Below are positions 52,897 to 60,959 of a DNA stretch of 64,000 bases, one piece after another. The notes beneath the pieces were generated by a model. The model made no database searches, had not been told where the DNA came from, and was given only the letters and a program-made list of their open reading frames with translations. Each line of letters begins with the position of its first letter. Within the stretch, counting starts at the first letter, position 1. The stretch covers positions 18,973 to 82,972 of the forward strand of contig NZ_JACSWC010000158.1 in NCBI RefSeq assembly GCF_016888165.1, given 5' to 3'. The DNA is from Halomicronema sp. CCY15110. GTDB lineage: Bacteria; Cyanobacteriota; Cyanobacteriia; Phormidesmidales; Phormidesmidaceae. A program made the position numbers and the translations under genes.

Positions 52897-54213
52897 ATGG
52901 CAATGGATGTGGTGATATTGGCCAATGGCCCCGGTGAAATTACAACTTGGGTGAAGCCAGTGGTGACCGCGCTGCGGGCTCAAGTTCCCGACAGCGAACA
53001 GTTGCGCATTTCGGTCGTGTTGTCGCCCTGCCCCAATGCCACCGGGCGAGAGGCAGCGATCGCCCAGCAATATCCCGAAGTCGATCGCGTGCAGTCGGCG
53101 CAGCATTTCTGGCCCTTTTTGCTGCGGGGCAAAACCGCTGCAGGCTGGGATTGGCGCGATCGCGGTGTCGTTCTCTTCCTCGGCGGTGACCAGATTTACC
53201 CCGTCATCATTGGGCGGCATTTGGGCTATAAAACCGTCATTTATGCCGAATGGTTCACCAACTGGCCCCGCTGGGTCAATGCCTTTGGCGTGATGAACCA
53301 GCGCTTAATTGACCAAGCCCCCCAACGCTATCGCCAGAAGTACACCGTCGTGGGCGATTTAATGGCCGATGGGCAAACGACGTTGGCCGGACAAACGACG
53401 GCGGCCCAGCAGTTAGGACTAACCGATGACAGTGTCTTGATCGGTATTTTGCCCGGCTCTAAACGGGCGAAACTGACTCAGGGCGTGCCGCTGTTGACCG
53501 CCACCGCAGACTACGTGGGGCAGCGGCATCCCCAGGTCAAATTCGTCATTCCCGTAGCGCCGACGGTTGATCTCGCTTCGCTAATGACCTATGCCGACCC
53601 CGAGCAAAATCCGTTTCACAGCGTGTTTGCCGCGCCTCAACTCACCCTGGTGACGCCGTCGGAACCTGACCAACTCCCCTATCTGAAAACGGCGCAGGGT
53701 ACCCAGATCTTTTTGTGGCAGTCGTTTCCAGCCCATGCGGTGACCAGCCAGTGTCAGCTCTGCCTCACCACTGTGGGGGCCAATACCGCCGAACTGGGAG
53801 CCCTTGCTGTGCCGATGATTGTGCTGCTGCCCACGCAACAGTTGGAAGCAATGAATGCCTGGGACGGCATTTTAGGACTTTTGGTGGCGCTGCCGCTGGT
53901 GGGCAAACCGTTCAATATCCTGATTAATCGCTTGCTGTTAGCCTATTTGTCGCGCCGCCGCAAGCTCTTTGCCTGGCCGAATATCTGGGCCGGGCGCGAG
54001 GTGGTGCCCGAACTGCTGGGACGGCTGACGGCTGACGACTTGGGCGATCGCGTGCTCAACTATCTTGACCATCCCGAGCAACTCCAGCAGATGCGCGACG
54101 ATTTGCAGCAGGTGCGGGGAGTCTCGGGGGCGGCACAAAAGTTAGCCCAAATTGTTTTACGAGTGGGCGAGGGGGCCGTCGCCGGAGAGTTGCCAGAGCG
54201 ATCGCCGGGTTGA
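52897..54213 (+). CDS. lipid-A-disaccharide synthase-like protein (LpxB-related, cyanobacterial)
   Basis: GT-B-type glycosyltransferase-like protein, 438 residues. It begins MDVVILANGPGEITTWVKPV and contains the LpxB-family elements VLFLGGDQIYPVIIGRHLGYKT, GILPGSKRAKLTQGVPLL, and SQCQLCLTTVGANTAELGALAVPMIVLLPTQ near the C-terminal domain. This resembles the cyanobacteria-wide family usually annotated as lipid-A-disaccharide synthase-related. Whether it acts on UDP-diacylglucosamine is not established by sequence, so I do not use lpxB as its symbol. Between rodA and this gene are 119 bp. Confidence 0.8.
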   Translation: MAMDVVILANGPGEITTWVKPVVTALRAQVPDSEQLRISVVLSPCPNATGREAAIAQQYPEVDRVQSAQHFWPFLLRGKTAAGWDWRDRGVVLFLGGDQIYPVIIGRHLGYKTVIYAEWFTNWPRWVNAFGVMNQRLIDQAPQRYRQKYTVVGDLMADGQTTLAGQTTAAQQLGLTDDSVLIGILPGSKRAKLTQGVPLLTATADYVGQRHPQVKFVIPVAPTVDLASLMTYADPEQNPFHSVFAAPQLTLVTPSEPDQLPYLKTAQGTQIFLWQSFPAHAVTSQCQLCLTTVGANTAELGALAVPMIVLLPTQQLEAMNAWDGILGLLVALPLVGKPFNILINRLLLAYLSRRRKLFAWPNIWAGREVVPELLGRLTADDLGDRVLNYLDHPEQLQQMRDDLQQVRGVSGAAQKLAQIVLRVGEGAVAGELPERSPG

Positions 54214-54348
54214 CCTCCGGCCTGGCGATCGCCGCAACATCCCCGTGTGTAAATGCTCCGACACAACTCGACCACAAAAAAAGTTGTCGCCCCTATGCTG
54301 AAGTGACAGGGGATGAAAGCTCAGTCGTTAACGTTTAGGCAGCCACCG

Positions 54349-54942
54349 ATGAGACTCTGGAACCGAAAGATGAAACAGCGATCGCAACTCGCATTTGCCC
54401 TGGCGAGCGTGATCGGTCTGGTCACGGTGGCCCTGCCGATGCGGCCAACAACGGCGGTACAACTGGGAGATGGCACCACGGTCTTCACGAGTCCGCCGCG
54501 ATTGGCTGACTTCGTTACCCTTGACAACGACGCTTACGATCGCCGCCCCACTTACTACGTCACGGTCGATCTGCCGCCGGACGCTGAGGAACCCCTCGAA
54601 ATCCTGACGGTGTCGCTGATTGAGGGGCGCTTTACGCGGTTGAACTATCGCACCCACGAGATTGAGGTGTTTTCGGGCACCCGGCGCGATCGCGGCGCAG
54701 CTTACGACATTGCCACGGCGGAGTATGACGCTGACTCGCAGACCCTTACCGTGCAGCTAGCTGAGCCTGCGGCCCCCGGACAGTTACTCACCTTTGCCCT
54801 CAGACTGGTGCGCAATCCCCGCTGGGAAGGCGTTTATTTATACGAAGTGACCGCCGCTCCCGCCGGCGAAAAGCCCCAATTTCAGCGAGTCGGCACGGGG
54901 CGCATCCATATTTATCAGCGCGAGTTGCTGTTTTTTCACTAA
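54349..54942 (+). CDS. DUF2808 domain-containing secreted protein
   Basis: Small exported protein of the cyanobacterial DUF2808 family, function unknown. An N-terminal signal sequence (RKMKQRSQLAFALASVIGLV, cleavage near TTA) is followed by TVFTSPPRLADFVT, TYYVTVDLPPDAEEPLEILT and the C-terminal LRLVRNPRWEGVYLYEVTA, all characteristic. The ATG at 54349 has an AGG ten bases upstream; ATGs at 54313 and 54370 are alternatives. It follows the LpxB-like gene by 135 bp with no clear terminator between. The product has no catalytic motif I can see, and the family may be structural or envelope-associated. Confidence 0.88.
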   Translation: MRLWNRKMKQRSQLAFALASVIGLVTVALPMRPTTAVQLGDGTTVFTSPPRLADFVTLDNDAYDRRPTYYVTVDLPPDAEEPLEILTVSLIEGRFTRLNYRTHEIEVFSGTRRDRGAAYDIATAEYDADSQTLTVQLAEPAAPGQLLTFALRLVRNPRWEGVYLYEVTAAPAGEKPQFQRVGTGRIHIYQRELLFFH

Positions 54943-55019
54943 CGCCTGCAATGTTTACCGATCACAGCGGTAGCTGAGGCCGCCCACCACGATTCCGGGC
55001 CAGGCAGTCGCGATCGTCC

Positions 55020-55916
55020 CTATTTCCGCAAATGCTGTAGATGGCAATCTTTGATTTGCACCACGGGATGGTTCGACACTCTGACCAACTGTTCGTTGTG
55101 GGTGGTCACCACGACGGTAATGCCAATGGAATTTAGCTTTTTGAGAATTTTGATCACCTGAAGGGCATTGTCAGGATCGAGGTTGCCCGTGGGCTCGTCG
55201 GCCAACAGCAGGGGTGGCGTACCGACCACGGCGCGGGCGATGCTCACCCGCTGCTGCTCTCCCCCCGATAGCTCATGGGGAAAAGATTCCGACTTATCTT
55301 GCAGGCCGACCATTTTCAGTGTGGGCCAGAGGCGGCGATGAATTTCCTTGCGCGAATAGCCCTGCGCCCACAGCACAAACGCCACATTCTCCGCCACGGT
55401 GCGCCGGGGAATCAGCTTGTAGTCCTGAAAGACCACGCCAATGCGGCGACGAACTTTGGCGAGCTGGTTGCCCCGTAATTGGCCAATGGGGGTTCCTTCA
55501 ATCATCACTTCCCCAGCAGTGGGGCGCTCTTGCCCATACAGCAGCTTCAGCAGGGTCGATTTGCCCGCCCCCGACGGCCCCGTAATAAAGAGGAAATCCC
55601 CTTTATGCATCTGCAAGTTAACATCAATCAGCGCTTTGTGACCCTTGGCATATTGCTTTGAGACATTTTGCAGCGCTACGACGACATCACGGTTGCTGGC
55701 CGTTTGACGCGGCTTCGATGGCGGTTTCGCGGTGGCTGTAGAGGCCGCTTGACGCGGCGGGCGCGACGGGAACTTACGCGCTGCCGAGGGCGGCGGCGGC
55801 AGCTCACTGGGCGTCTCTAGCTGAGTCTGCTGTAGGCGATCGCTCAAGGCGGTGCGCACATCTTCGGGCAGTCTGTCATAGTTACCGCTAGCTGGCCGAG
55901 TAACAACTGAGGTCAT
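55020..55916 (-). CDS. ftsE: cell division ATP-binding protein FtsE-like, with long Pro-rich N-terminal extension
   Basis: ABC ATPase of the FtsEX/LolD/MacB branch, 298 residues. The conserved domain starts at about residue 78 ([21 protein letters not shown]) with Walker [39 protein letters not shown] is a sequence diagnostic for FtsE. The signature is [14 protein letters not shown], and the Walker B is [15 protein letters not shown]. The first 75 residues (Pro/Arg/Ala-rich, basic) are additional to the usual FtsE length of about 220-240. The ATG at 55916 has AGGA eight bases upstream. No ftsX is adjacent, which is unusual for bacteria in general, although cyanobacteria often separate them. 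Confidence 0.85.
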   Translation of the reverse strand: MTSVVTRPASGNYDRLPEDVRTALSDRLQQTQLETPSELPPPPSAARKFPSRPPRQAASTATAKPPSKPRQTASNRDVVVALQNVSKQYAKGHKALIDVNLQMHKGDFLFITGPSGAGKSTLLKLLYGQERPTAGEVMIEGTPIGQLRGNQLAKVRRRIGVVFQDYKLIPRRTVAENVAFVLWAQGYSRKEIHRRLWPTLKMVGLQDKSESFPHELSGGEQQRVSIARAVVGTPPLLLADEPTGNLDPDNALQVIKILKKLNSIGITVVVTTHNEQLVRVSNHPVVQIKDCHLQHLRK

Positions 55917-56048
55917 GGGCAAAGTCCTAAAACAGGCTGACGACCAGAACTTACTGTAGACTCGCTGACTGGACGCCATGACGCTGTATTGTACTGAACT
56001 TCGCGCAAATGTCTAGTTTTTCTCTGTAAAGATATGAGCAATTTCTTC

Positions 56049-56082
56049 AACCGTCCAACGCTACCGGTAGCGTTGGACGGTT
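56049..56082 (-). terminator. perfect 34 bp palindrome, likely terminator of ruvB
   Basis: AACCGTCCAACGCTACC (56049-56065) is followed directly by its perfect reverse complement (56066-56082). It starts 12 bases after the ruvB stop (minus strand) and is followed in that direction by TTGAAGAAATTG, without a long T run. A terminator is the simplest reading. Confidence 0.55.
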
Positions 56083-56093
56083 CGCCAGGGACT

Positions 56094-57251
56094 CTACATA
56101 ATGGAAAGCTGCTGTTCGCCGTGAAAATCGGGGACAACACTGTCTTCATATCCCAAATGGCGACAGGCGGCGCGGGTGACCACCCGGCCTCGGGGGGTGC
56201 GCTGTAAATAGCCCAACTGCATCAGATAGGGTTCGTAGACTTCCTCGATGGTTTGGGCGTCTTCGCCCGTGGCTGCCGCCATCGTATCTAGGCCCACTGG
56301 CCCCCCGTTAAAGTTTTCGATCATGACTGAGAGCAATCGGCGATCGGTCCAGTCCAATCCACAGGGATCAACGTTGAAGAGTTCCAGCGCTTCCGCCGCG
56401 ATCGCTTCATTAATCTCGCCGGACTGTTTCACCTCCACATAGTCACGTACCCGCTTGAGCAAACGATTGGCAATTCGCGGGGTGCCGCGCGATCGCCGGG
56501 CAATTTCCTCGGCCCCATCAAACTGAATCGGGGTGCTGAGCACTTGCGCCGTGCGCTGCACAATTTTTGTCAGTTCATCCACTTCGTAAAATCGCAGCCG
56601 CTGGATCAGGCCAAAGCGATCTCTCAACGGCGAGGTCAGTGCCCCCACTCGGGTCGTCGCCCCCACCAGCGTAAAGGGATGCAGAGGGATGCTGCGGGTG
56701 CGAGCACTCTGCCCTTTGCCGATGGTGATATCCAACCGCGAATCTTCCATCGCCGGATACAAAATCTCTTCGGTCACGCGGGGCAGGCGATGAATTTCGT
56801 CAATAAAGAGGACATCGCCGGGTTTCAGATTGACCAGCAGGCCCGCAATATCACGGGGCCGTTCTAAGGCGGGAGCGGTGGTGATTTTGCAATCGACCTG
56901 CATCTCCTGGGCCAAAATCAGCGCCATCGTGGTTTTGCCAAGTCCTGGCGGGCCGTACAGCAGCAAGTGATCCAGCGGTTCCTTACGGGACTGCGCCGCG
57001 CGGATGGCGATGTCCAGCACTTCCTTCAGAGACTTTTGGCCGATATAGTCCGCTAACTTTTGGGGACGTAGACCATCATCTACTGGGGTAGCGGGGGACG
57101 TAACATCCTGCGCAGCGGCGGCAGGGGCTTCTTTGGGTTCGCGCACCAACGACTCTGGAGCCGACTGCTTCGGTGTAGCGACCTCAGACGGAACATCACC
57201 CTTTTTCGGTGGCTGGGGCTCTGGCGATGACTGGGAAGAAATGATAGCCAT
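56094..57251 (-). CDS. ruvB: Holliday junction branch migration ATPase RuvB
   Basis: AAA+ hexameric motor of the RuvABC resolvasome. The AAA+ core begins [20 protein letters not shown] after about 60 residues. Walker A is [13 protein letters not shown] and Walker B is [13 protein letters not shown]. Sensor and DNA-binding parts follow: [19 protein letters not shown] and the winged helix [20 protein letters not shown]. The first 60 residues are a Ser/Pro/Ala-rich extension not seen in E. coli but common in cyanobacteria. Length 385 aa. It is co-directional with ftsE, which is 178 bp downstream, beyond the palindromic terminator. Confidence 0.96.
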   Translation of the reverse strand: MAIISSQSSPEPQPPKKGDVPSEVATPKQSAPESLVREPKEAPAAAAQDVTSPATPVDDGLRPQKLADYIGQKSLKEVLDIAIRAAQSRKEPLDHLLLYGPPGLGKTTMALILAQEMQVDCKITTAPALERPRDIAGLLVNLKPGDVLFIDEIHRLPRVTEEILYPAMEDSRLDITIGKGQSARTRSIPLHPFTLVGATTRVGALTSPLRDRFGLIQRLRFYEVDELTKIVQRTAQVLSTPIQFDGAEEIARRSRGTPRIANRLLKRVRDYVEVKQSGEINEAIAAEALELFNVDPCGLDWTDRRLLSVMIENFNGGPVGLDTMAAATGEDAQTIEEVYEPYLMQLGYLQRTPRGRVVTRAACRHLGYEDSVVPDFHGEQQLSIM

Positions 57252-57330
57252 AAACGAGTGGGGCGAGAGGTGCTTAATGGAGGCGAAACCGGGTCTAAGT
57301 CAGAAGCTGATATTGTGTGCGATCGGAAAA

Positions 57331-57447
57331 CCTCACCTAGCCTCTCCTTGAGAAGGAGAGGGATCGGAGTTTTGTTAAGCCTCTGAAGGAGAGCAGTAAC
57401 TTCCCTAAACCTCTCTTTGGCAAGGAGAAGTGCTGCAAGCGGTGAGG
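57331..57447. repeat. 117 bp repeat-like region with CCTCACC/GGTGAGG ends
   Basis: CCTCACC (57331-57337) and GGTGAGG (57441-57447) flank a perfect hairpin CCTCTCCTTGAGAAGGAGAGG (57341-57361) and a degenerate second CCTCTC/GGAGAA pair. The pattern resembles interspersed cyanobacterial CCTCTCC...GGAGAGG repeats. It lies in the 295 bp gap between ruvB and the epimerase gene. Confidence 0.5.
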
Positions 57448-57546
57448 TCGGGCCGCACAGGCCAATGCCTCTGCCGGATCTGCATAAAGCTCAGGGCTAG
57501 CGCGATCGCAGATTGCCTCTGATTCTAATCAGAACGGTCGTATTAC

Positions 57547-58554
57547 TCAACCCGGCAGCACGCCGCTGACTCGCATGAGGTCGGCCACGGTAGGGCAATA
57601 GGGCTGCAAGCCCAGCGTCTCAGGGTGGACGGGCTGATTGTAAACAAAATGTCGATATTGCAGACAAAACCGATCCCAGTCGGCCATGCGAATGTTGAAC
57701 CAGTCAATAATGCGATCGGCCAGCCACATCGACAGGGGAATACGGAAGTAGATGTGCTTGCCTAAGTAATCGCAGATTTCTTCAATGGTGCGATCGATAG
57801 TCAGCGCCGGGTTGCCGATAATGACCTGACGGCTAGCTTGCGGAGCCGGCGGATGATCGACCAGATGGGTGACAACTAGGGCGATGTCCTTGCCGTGGGC
57901 AAAGTGGAAACTGCCATCGGCCTTGAGAAAGCGGATCAGGCCAATCCATTTGGTGACTTCGGTGATGCCAGCGGAAATGTGGGAGTAGGGTTTGTCTTTG
58001 TCGCCGCCAAACACCAAGGTCGGGAAAACAGTGGTCACTTTCGGATAAATCGCCAACTCCGGCAACTGCATGTAGCACTGATACTTGCTGCGAATGTAGT
58101 CAGTGCCAATTTCGCCCGCTTCCTTGAGGGGCAAATTATTGCGATCGAGGATGCTGGCGGTGGAGAAGTAGAGCACCTGTTGGCAACGATCGCCGTCCAA
58201 CAGCTCCATCAACCGATGATTGCCCGTCACGTTGATGTCGTAAATTTCGGGTGCGCCCCCCCAGGAGGTCGCGGCCAAAATGGCAGTATCGATGGTTTTC
58301 AACAGCTCAGCGTGGGCGTCAATGTGGCGAATGTCGTCTTGTATAACCTGGATACGCGGCTCATTTTGCCAGGGAAACAGCAACTTGTCTGGATTGCGCA
58401 CCAGCAAAAAGAGGTCGTGGGGGGTATCGTTCAGCAGGGTTTCGACCAGGTAATGGCCGATGCAACCACTTGCCCCAGTGATGAAAATCCGTTGCCGCTG
58501 ATTGCGCTCAGAAGGTTGATTCAGTTCAGACACCGCACTGCCAGGGAATAACAC
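57547..58554 (-). CDS. NAD(P)-dependent epimerase/dehydratase (extended SDR)
   Basis: 335-residue extended short-chain dehydrogenase. The Rossmann start is IFITGASGCIGHYLVETLL, and the catalytic YxxxK is in TDYIRSKYQC (about residue 160). A Ser-containing FSTASILDR precedes it as the third catalytic residue. The C-terminal half is typical of sugar-nucleotide or chlorophyll-reductase-like atypical members, but I cannot choose a substrate. Start is a GTG at 58554 with a GGGG tract upstream; an in-frame GTG at 58533 is possible. It lies 115 bp downstream of hemE on the same strand, so it may be co-transcribed. Confidence 0.82.
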   Translation of the reverse strand: MLFPGSAVSELNQPSERNQRQRIFITGASGCIGHYLVETLLNDTPHDLFLLVRNPDKLLFPWQNEPRIQVIQDDIRHIDAHAELLKTIDTAILAATSWGGAPEIYDINVTGNHRLMELLDGDRCQQVLYFSTASILDRNNLPLKEAGEIGTDYIRSKYQCYMQLPELAIYPKVTTVFPTLVFGGDKDKPYSHISAGITEVTKWIGLIRFLKADGSFHFAHGKDIALVVTHLVDHPPAPQASRQVIIGNPALTIDRTIEEICDYLGKHIYFRIPLSMWLADRIIDWFNIRMADWDRFCLQYRHFVYNQPVHPETLGLQPYCPTVADLMRVSGVLPG

Positions 58555-58669
58555 TCAGGCCCCCATCAACAGAAACGCTGCGCCCCCAGCCTCGGGAGCC
58601 CAGCGTCCGTCATCGCGATTAAACGATTTTGGGGTGATCCCAGCGTATCACCCAGTTGAAAAATTCAGC

Positions 58670-59734
58670 CTATGCGGGAACGGCCAGGAGCTGATTCAGA
58701 TTTTTGCCCGTCTCAAAGAAGAACGCGGCATTATCTTCCGGGGTGCCGGGGAGGATGCCGTGGCCCAGGTTCAGGATGTGGCCCTTGCGTCCCGCCTTTT
58801 GGACAGTGTCGAGAATGCGATCGCGGATAAAGTCCTTAGAACCAAACAAAGCGGCGGGGTCAACGTTGCCTTGTACCTTCATGTCCGGCCCTAAACGGCG
58901 ACGGGCTTCCGCCATATCCAAAGTCCAGTCCACACTGACGATATCCACGCCAGATTCGCCCATGAGTTCCAGCACCCCAGCGCTGCCACTGATGTACAGA
59001 ATGAGCGGGGTGTTGGGATACTTGGCTTTCACCCGACGCACCACCTGTTGCTGATAGGGCAAGGCAAAGGTGCGGTAATCCATCGGGCTGAGTTGGCCCG
59101 CCCAGGAGTCAAAGAGTTGAACGACTTGCGCCCCACATTCAATTTGGTGGCAAGCATAAATGCCAATGTTGTCAGCTAGTTTGCTGAGCAACTGGTGCAG
59201 CATGGCGGGTTCCGAAAAGGCCATGCCTTTGATGTTGGCGTAATTCTTCGAAGTGCGGCCCTCAACGGCGTAGGCCGCCAAAGTCCACGGGGAACCCACG
59301 AAACCAAGGACAGCGGCCTCGTTGCCCACTTCCGATCGCAGCGTGCTCAGAATAGTGCGAATGTAGGGGGTCGCGGTGTCCGGGTCAAGGTCGTGAACGG
59401 CGTCGATTTGAGCCTGAGAGCGAATCGGCGGATCGATCATGGGGCCTTTGCTTTCCACAATGTCGAAGGGAATGCCCATGCCCGTTAGCGGCGTCAAAAT
59501 GTCGGAAAACATAATCACGCCGTCGGGGCGAAATGCTTTCCAGGGCTGTAGGGAGATTTCAATCGCTAGCTCCGGATTTTCCGAGCGATCGCGAAAGGAC
59601 GGATATTGCTCTCGTAAATCGCGGTAGACCTTCATATACCGACCCGCCTGACGCATCATCCACACGGGGGTCCGTTCTACTGATTCGCCCCGCGCCGCCC
59701 GAAGCAATAAAGGTTCCTGATTCAAACCAGTCAT
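58670..59734 (-). CDS. hemE: uroporphyrinogen decarboxylase
   Basis: Converts uroporphyrinogen III to coproporphyrinogen III in haem/chlorophyll/bilin synthesis. The 354-residue protein carries [14 protein letters not shown] (substrate-binding Arg), [15 protein letters not shown] with the catalytic Asp, [13 protein letters not shown] and [11 protein letters not shown], all hallmarks. The start ATG is followed by [17 protein letters not shown], as usual in cyanobacteria. It diverges from the CpcS-type lyase gene, which is consistent with the shared theme of tetrapyrrole/bilin supply to phycobiliproteins. Confidence 0.96.
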   Translation of the reverse strand: MTGLNQEPLLLRAARGESVERTPVWMMRQAGRYMKVYRDLREQYPSFRDRSENPELAIEISLQPWKAFRPDGVIMFSDILTPLTGMGIPFDIVESKGPMIDPPIRSQAQIDAVHDLDPDTATPYIRTILSTLRSEVGNEAAVLGFVGSPWTLAAYAVEGRTSKNYANIKGMAFSEPAMLHQLLSKLADNIGIYACHQIECGAQVVQLFDSWAGQLSPMDYRTFALPYQQQVVRRVKAKYPNTPLILYISGSAGVLELMGESGVDIVSVDWTLDMAEARRRLGPDMKVQGNVDPAALFGSKDFIRDRILDTVQKAGRKGHILNLGHGILPGTPEDNAAFFFETGKNLNQLLAVPA

Positions 59735-59909
59735 TGAAGCTTTACCTATTGTTTACGAAAGTTTTTAAGCGTAGAGGCTAGCGTAACATTCAGTGAATCC
59801 TTGTATCTCAGGGCTTCTGGGGAGTCTGCCATTTTTTGTGTCGGGAGTGCGATCGCTTCAACGTAGAATAAAGGTCACAAGGACATTTGAAGCCCCTGAA
59901 AGCATTGGC

Positions 59910-60425
59910 ATGAGTATCGTTAATTTTTTTGAAACAGTTGAAGGAACCTGGTTCTCGCAGCGCACCACCCACTTTGCTCCGGGGCAACCCTCTCAAACCG
60001 GACAGGCCACGCTCAAAATCACCCGCGTCGAAACTAACGACCCCCGGGTAGTGACCCTGTGCCAACAGTTCAGCGCCACTGCGGACACCGCAATTTTTGC
60101 CTACACCATTCAGCCAGAAGAACAGGCGAGCCTGTATGGCGGCGGCGCTGCCACCCCCCAACGCACCACTCTGATGGTGGGCCTCAAATCGGACGATGGG
60201 ATATCGGGGCAGTTTTTGAGCCAGACCGATCGCGAACCGGCGATCGCGGGCCAATATCACCTGGATGGCGAAGTGTTGAACCTGAGCGTCCGCAATGACG
60301 AGTTTCAGTCGGACGAGCGGCTGTGGTACATGAATCCCAATCTGCGGATGCGCACCAGCCTGGTCAAACGCGCCGACGGTTATCAGATGGCGTCCTTTTG
60401 TTCAGAGATCCGGCGATCGACCTAA
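59910..60425 (+). CDS. cpcS: phycobiliprotein lyase of the CpcS/CpeS family
   Basis: Attaches bilin chromophores (usually phycocyanobilin at Cys-84 of beta subunits) to phycobiliproteins. The lipocalin-like fold is recognisable from MSIVNFFETVEGTWFSQRTT at the start, NDEFQSDERLWYMNPNLRMR and the end MASFCSEIRR. The length of 171 residues fits CpcS. The ATG at 59910 matches the family N-terminus; a GTG-started extension from 59793 is not protein-like. Member type (CpcS, CpcU or CpeS) cannot be resolved by eye. It is divergent from hemE. Confidence 0.9.
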   Translation: MSIVNFFETVEGTWFSQRTTHFAPGQPSQTGQATLKITRVETNDPRVVTLCQQFSATADTAIFAYTIQPEEQASLYGGGAATPQRTTLMVGLKSDDGISGQFLSQTDREPAIAGQYHLDGEVLNLSVRNDEFQSDERLWYMNPNLRMRTSLVKRADGYQMASFCSEIRRST

Positions 60426-60959
60426 CCAGTGGTGCAACCTTGGCGGTTATGACGTTAAAGGACAAGGCTGGCGATCGCACCCTTATTTATTGCGATCGAT
60501 TTATTGCGATCGCCAATTCTGGTTTCTTGCTTAAGGCGGGCTACGAGCTATCCGTTGATACCTAATCGCTCATGACTTCCTCGCTAGCCTAAGAAAGCGC
60601 TGCATGACCGATGAACGAGGTGTACTAAACCACGACCACGACCGATTGAGCTTGACTCGACCGATGCCCAAGCGTACACCGTCCTGCATGAAGATCAGAA
60701 AGACATCACCCACGAGATCCGTAAACTCGTATCCCTCCAAACCAGAGTGCTGAAAGGGCGATAGTTGGAGGGTGGATCTCCATAGGAGAAGGGGTGGCGA
60801 TCTCTCCTTTTGACTAAACATGACGAGTATGACTATTGCTTGTGCTGTACTTGCCGCATATTTGCCACATATTTGGCACATTATGCTCGCTACCTACTCA
60901 TCGTTTACTACTTGTCGGCGGATGAGGGCATACTGCATTCATAACATAGGGGAGACATC
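60426..60959. other. intergenic region with a possible gene fragment
   Basis: A plus-strand frame ending at about 60770 reads as plausible protein for 35-40 codons (IELDSTDAQAYTVLHEDQKD and following EIRKLVSLQTRVLKGR), preceded by a proline/arginine-rich stretch and an upstream stop, with no start. I take it for the 3' remnant of a lost gene at the boundary of the acquired segment. The last 60 bp before 60960 hold an imperfect GGGGAG ribosome-binding site for the STAND gene. Confidence 0.35.
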
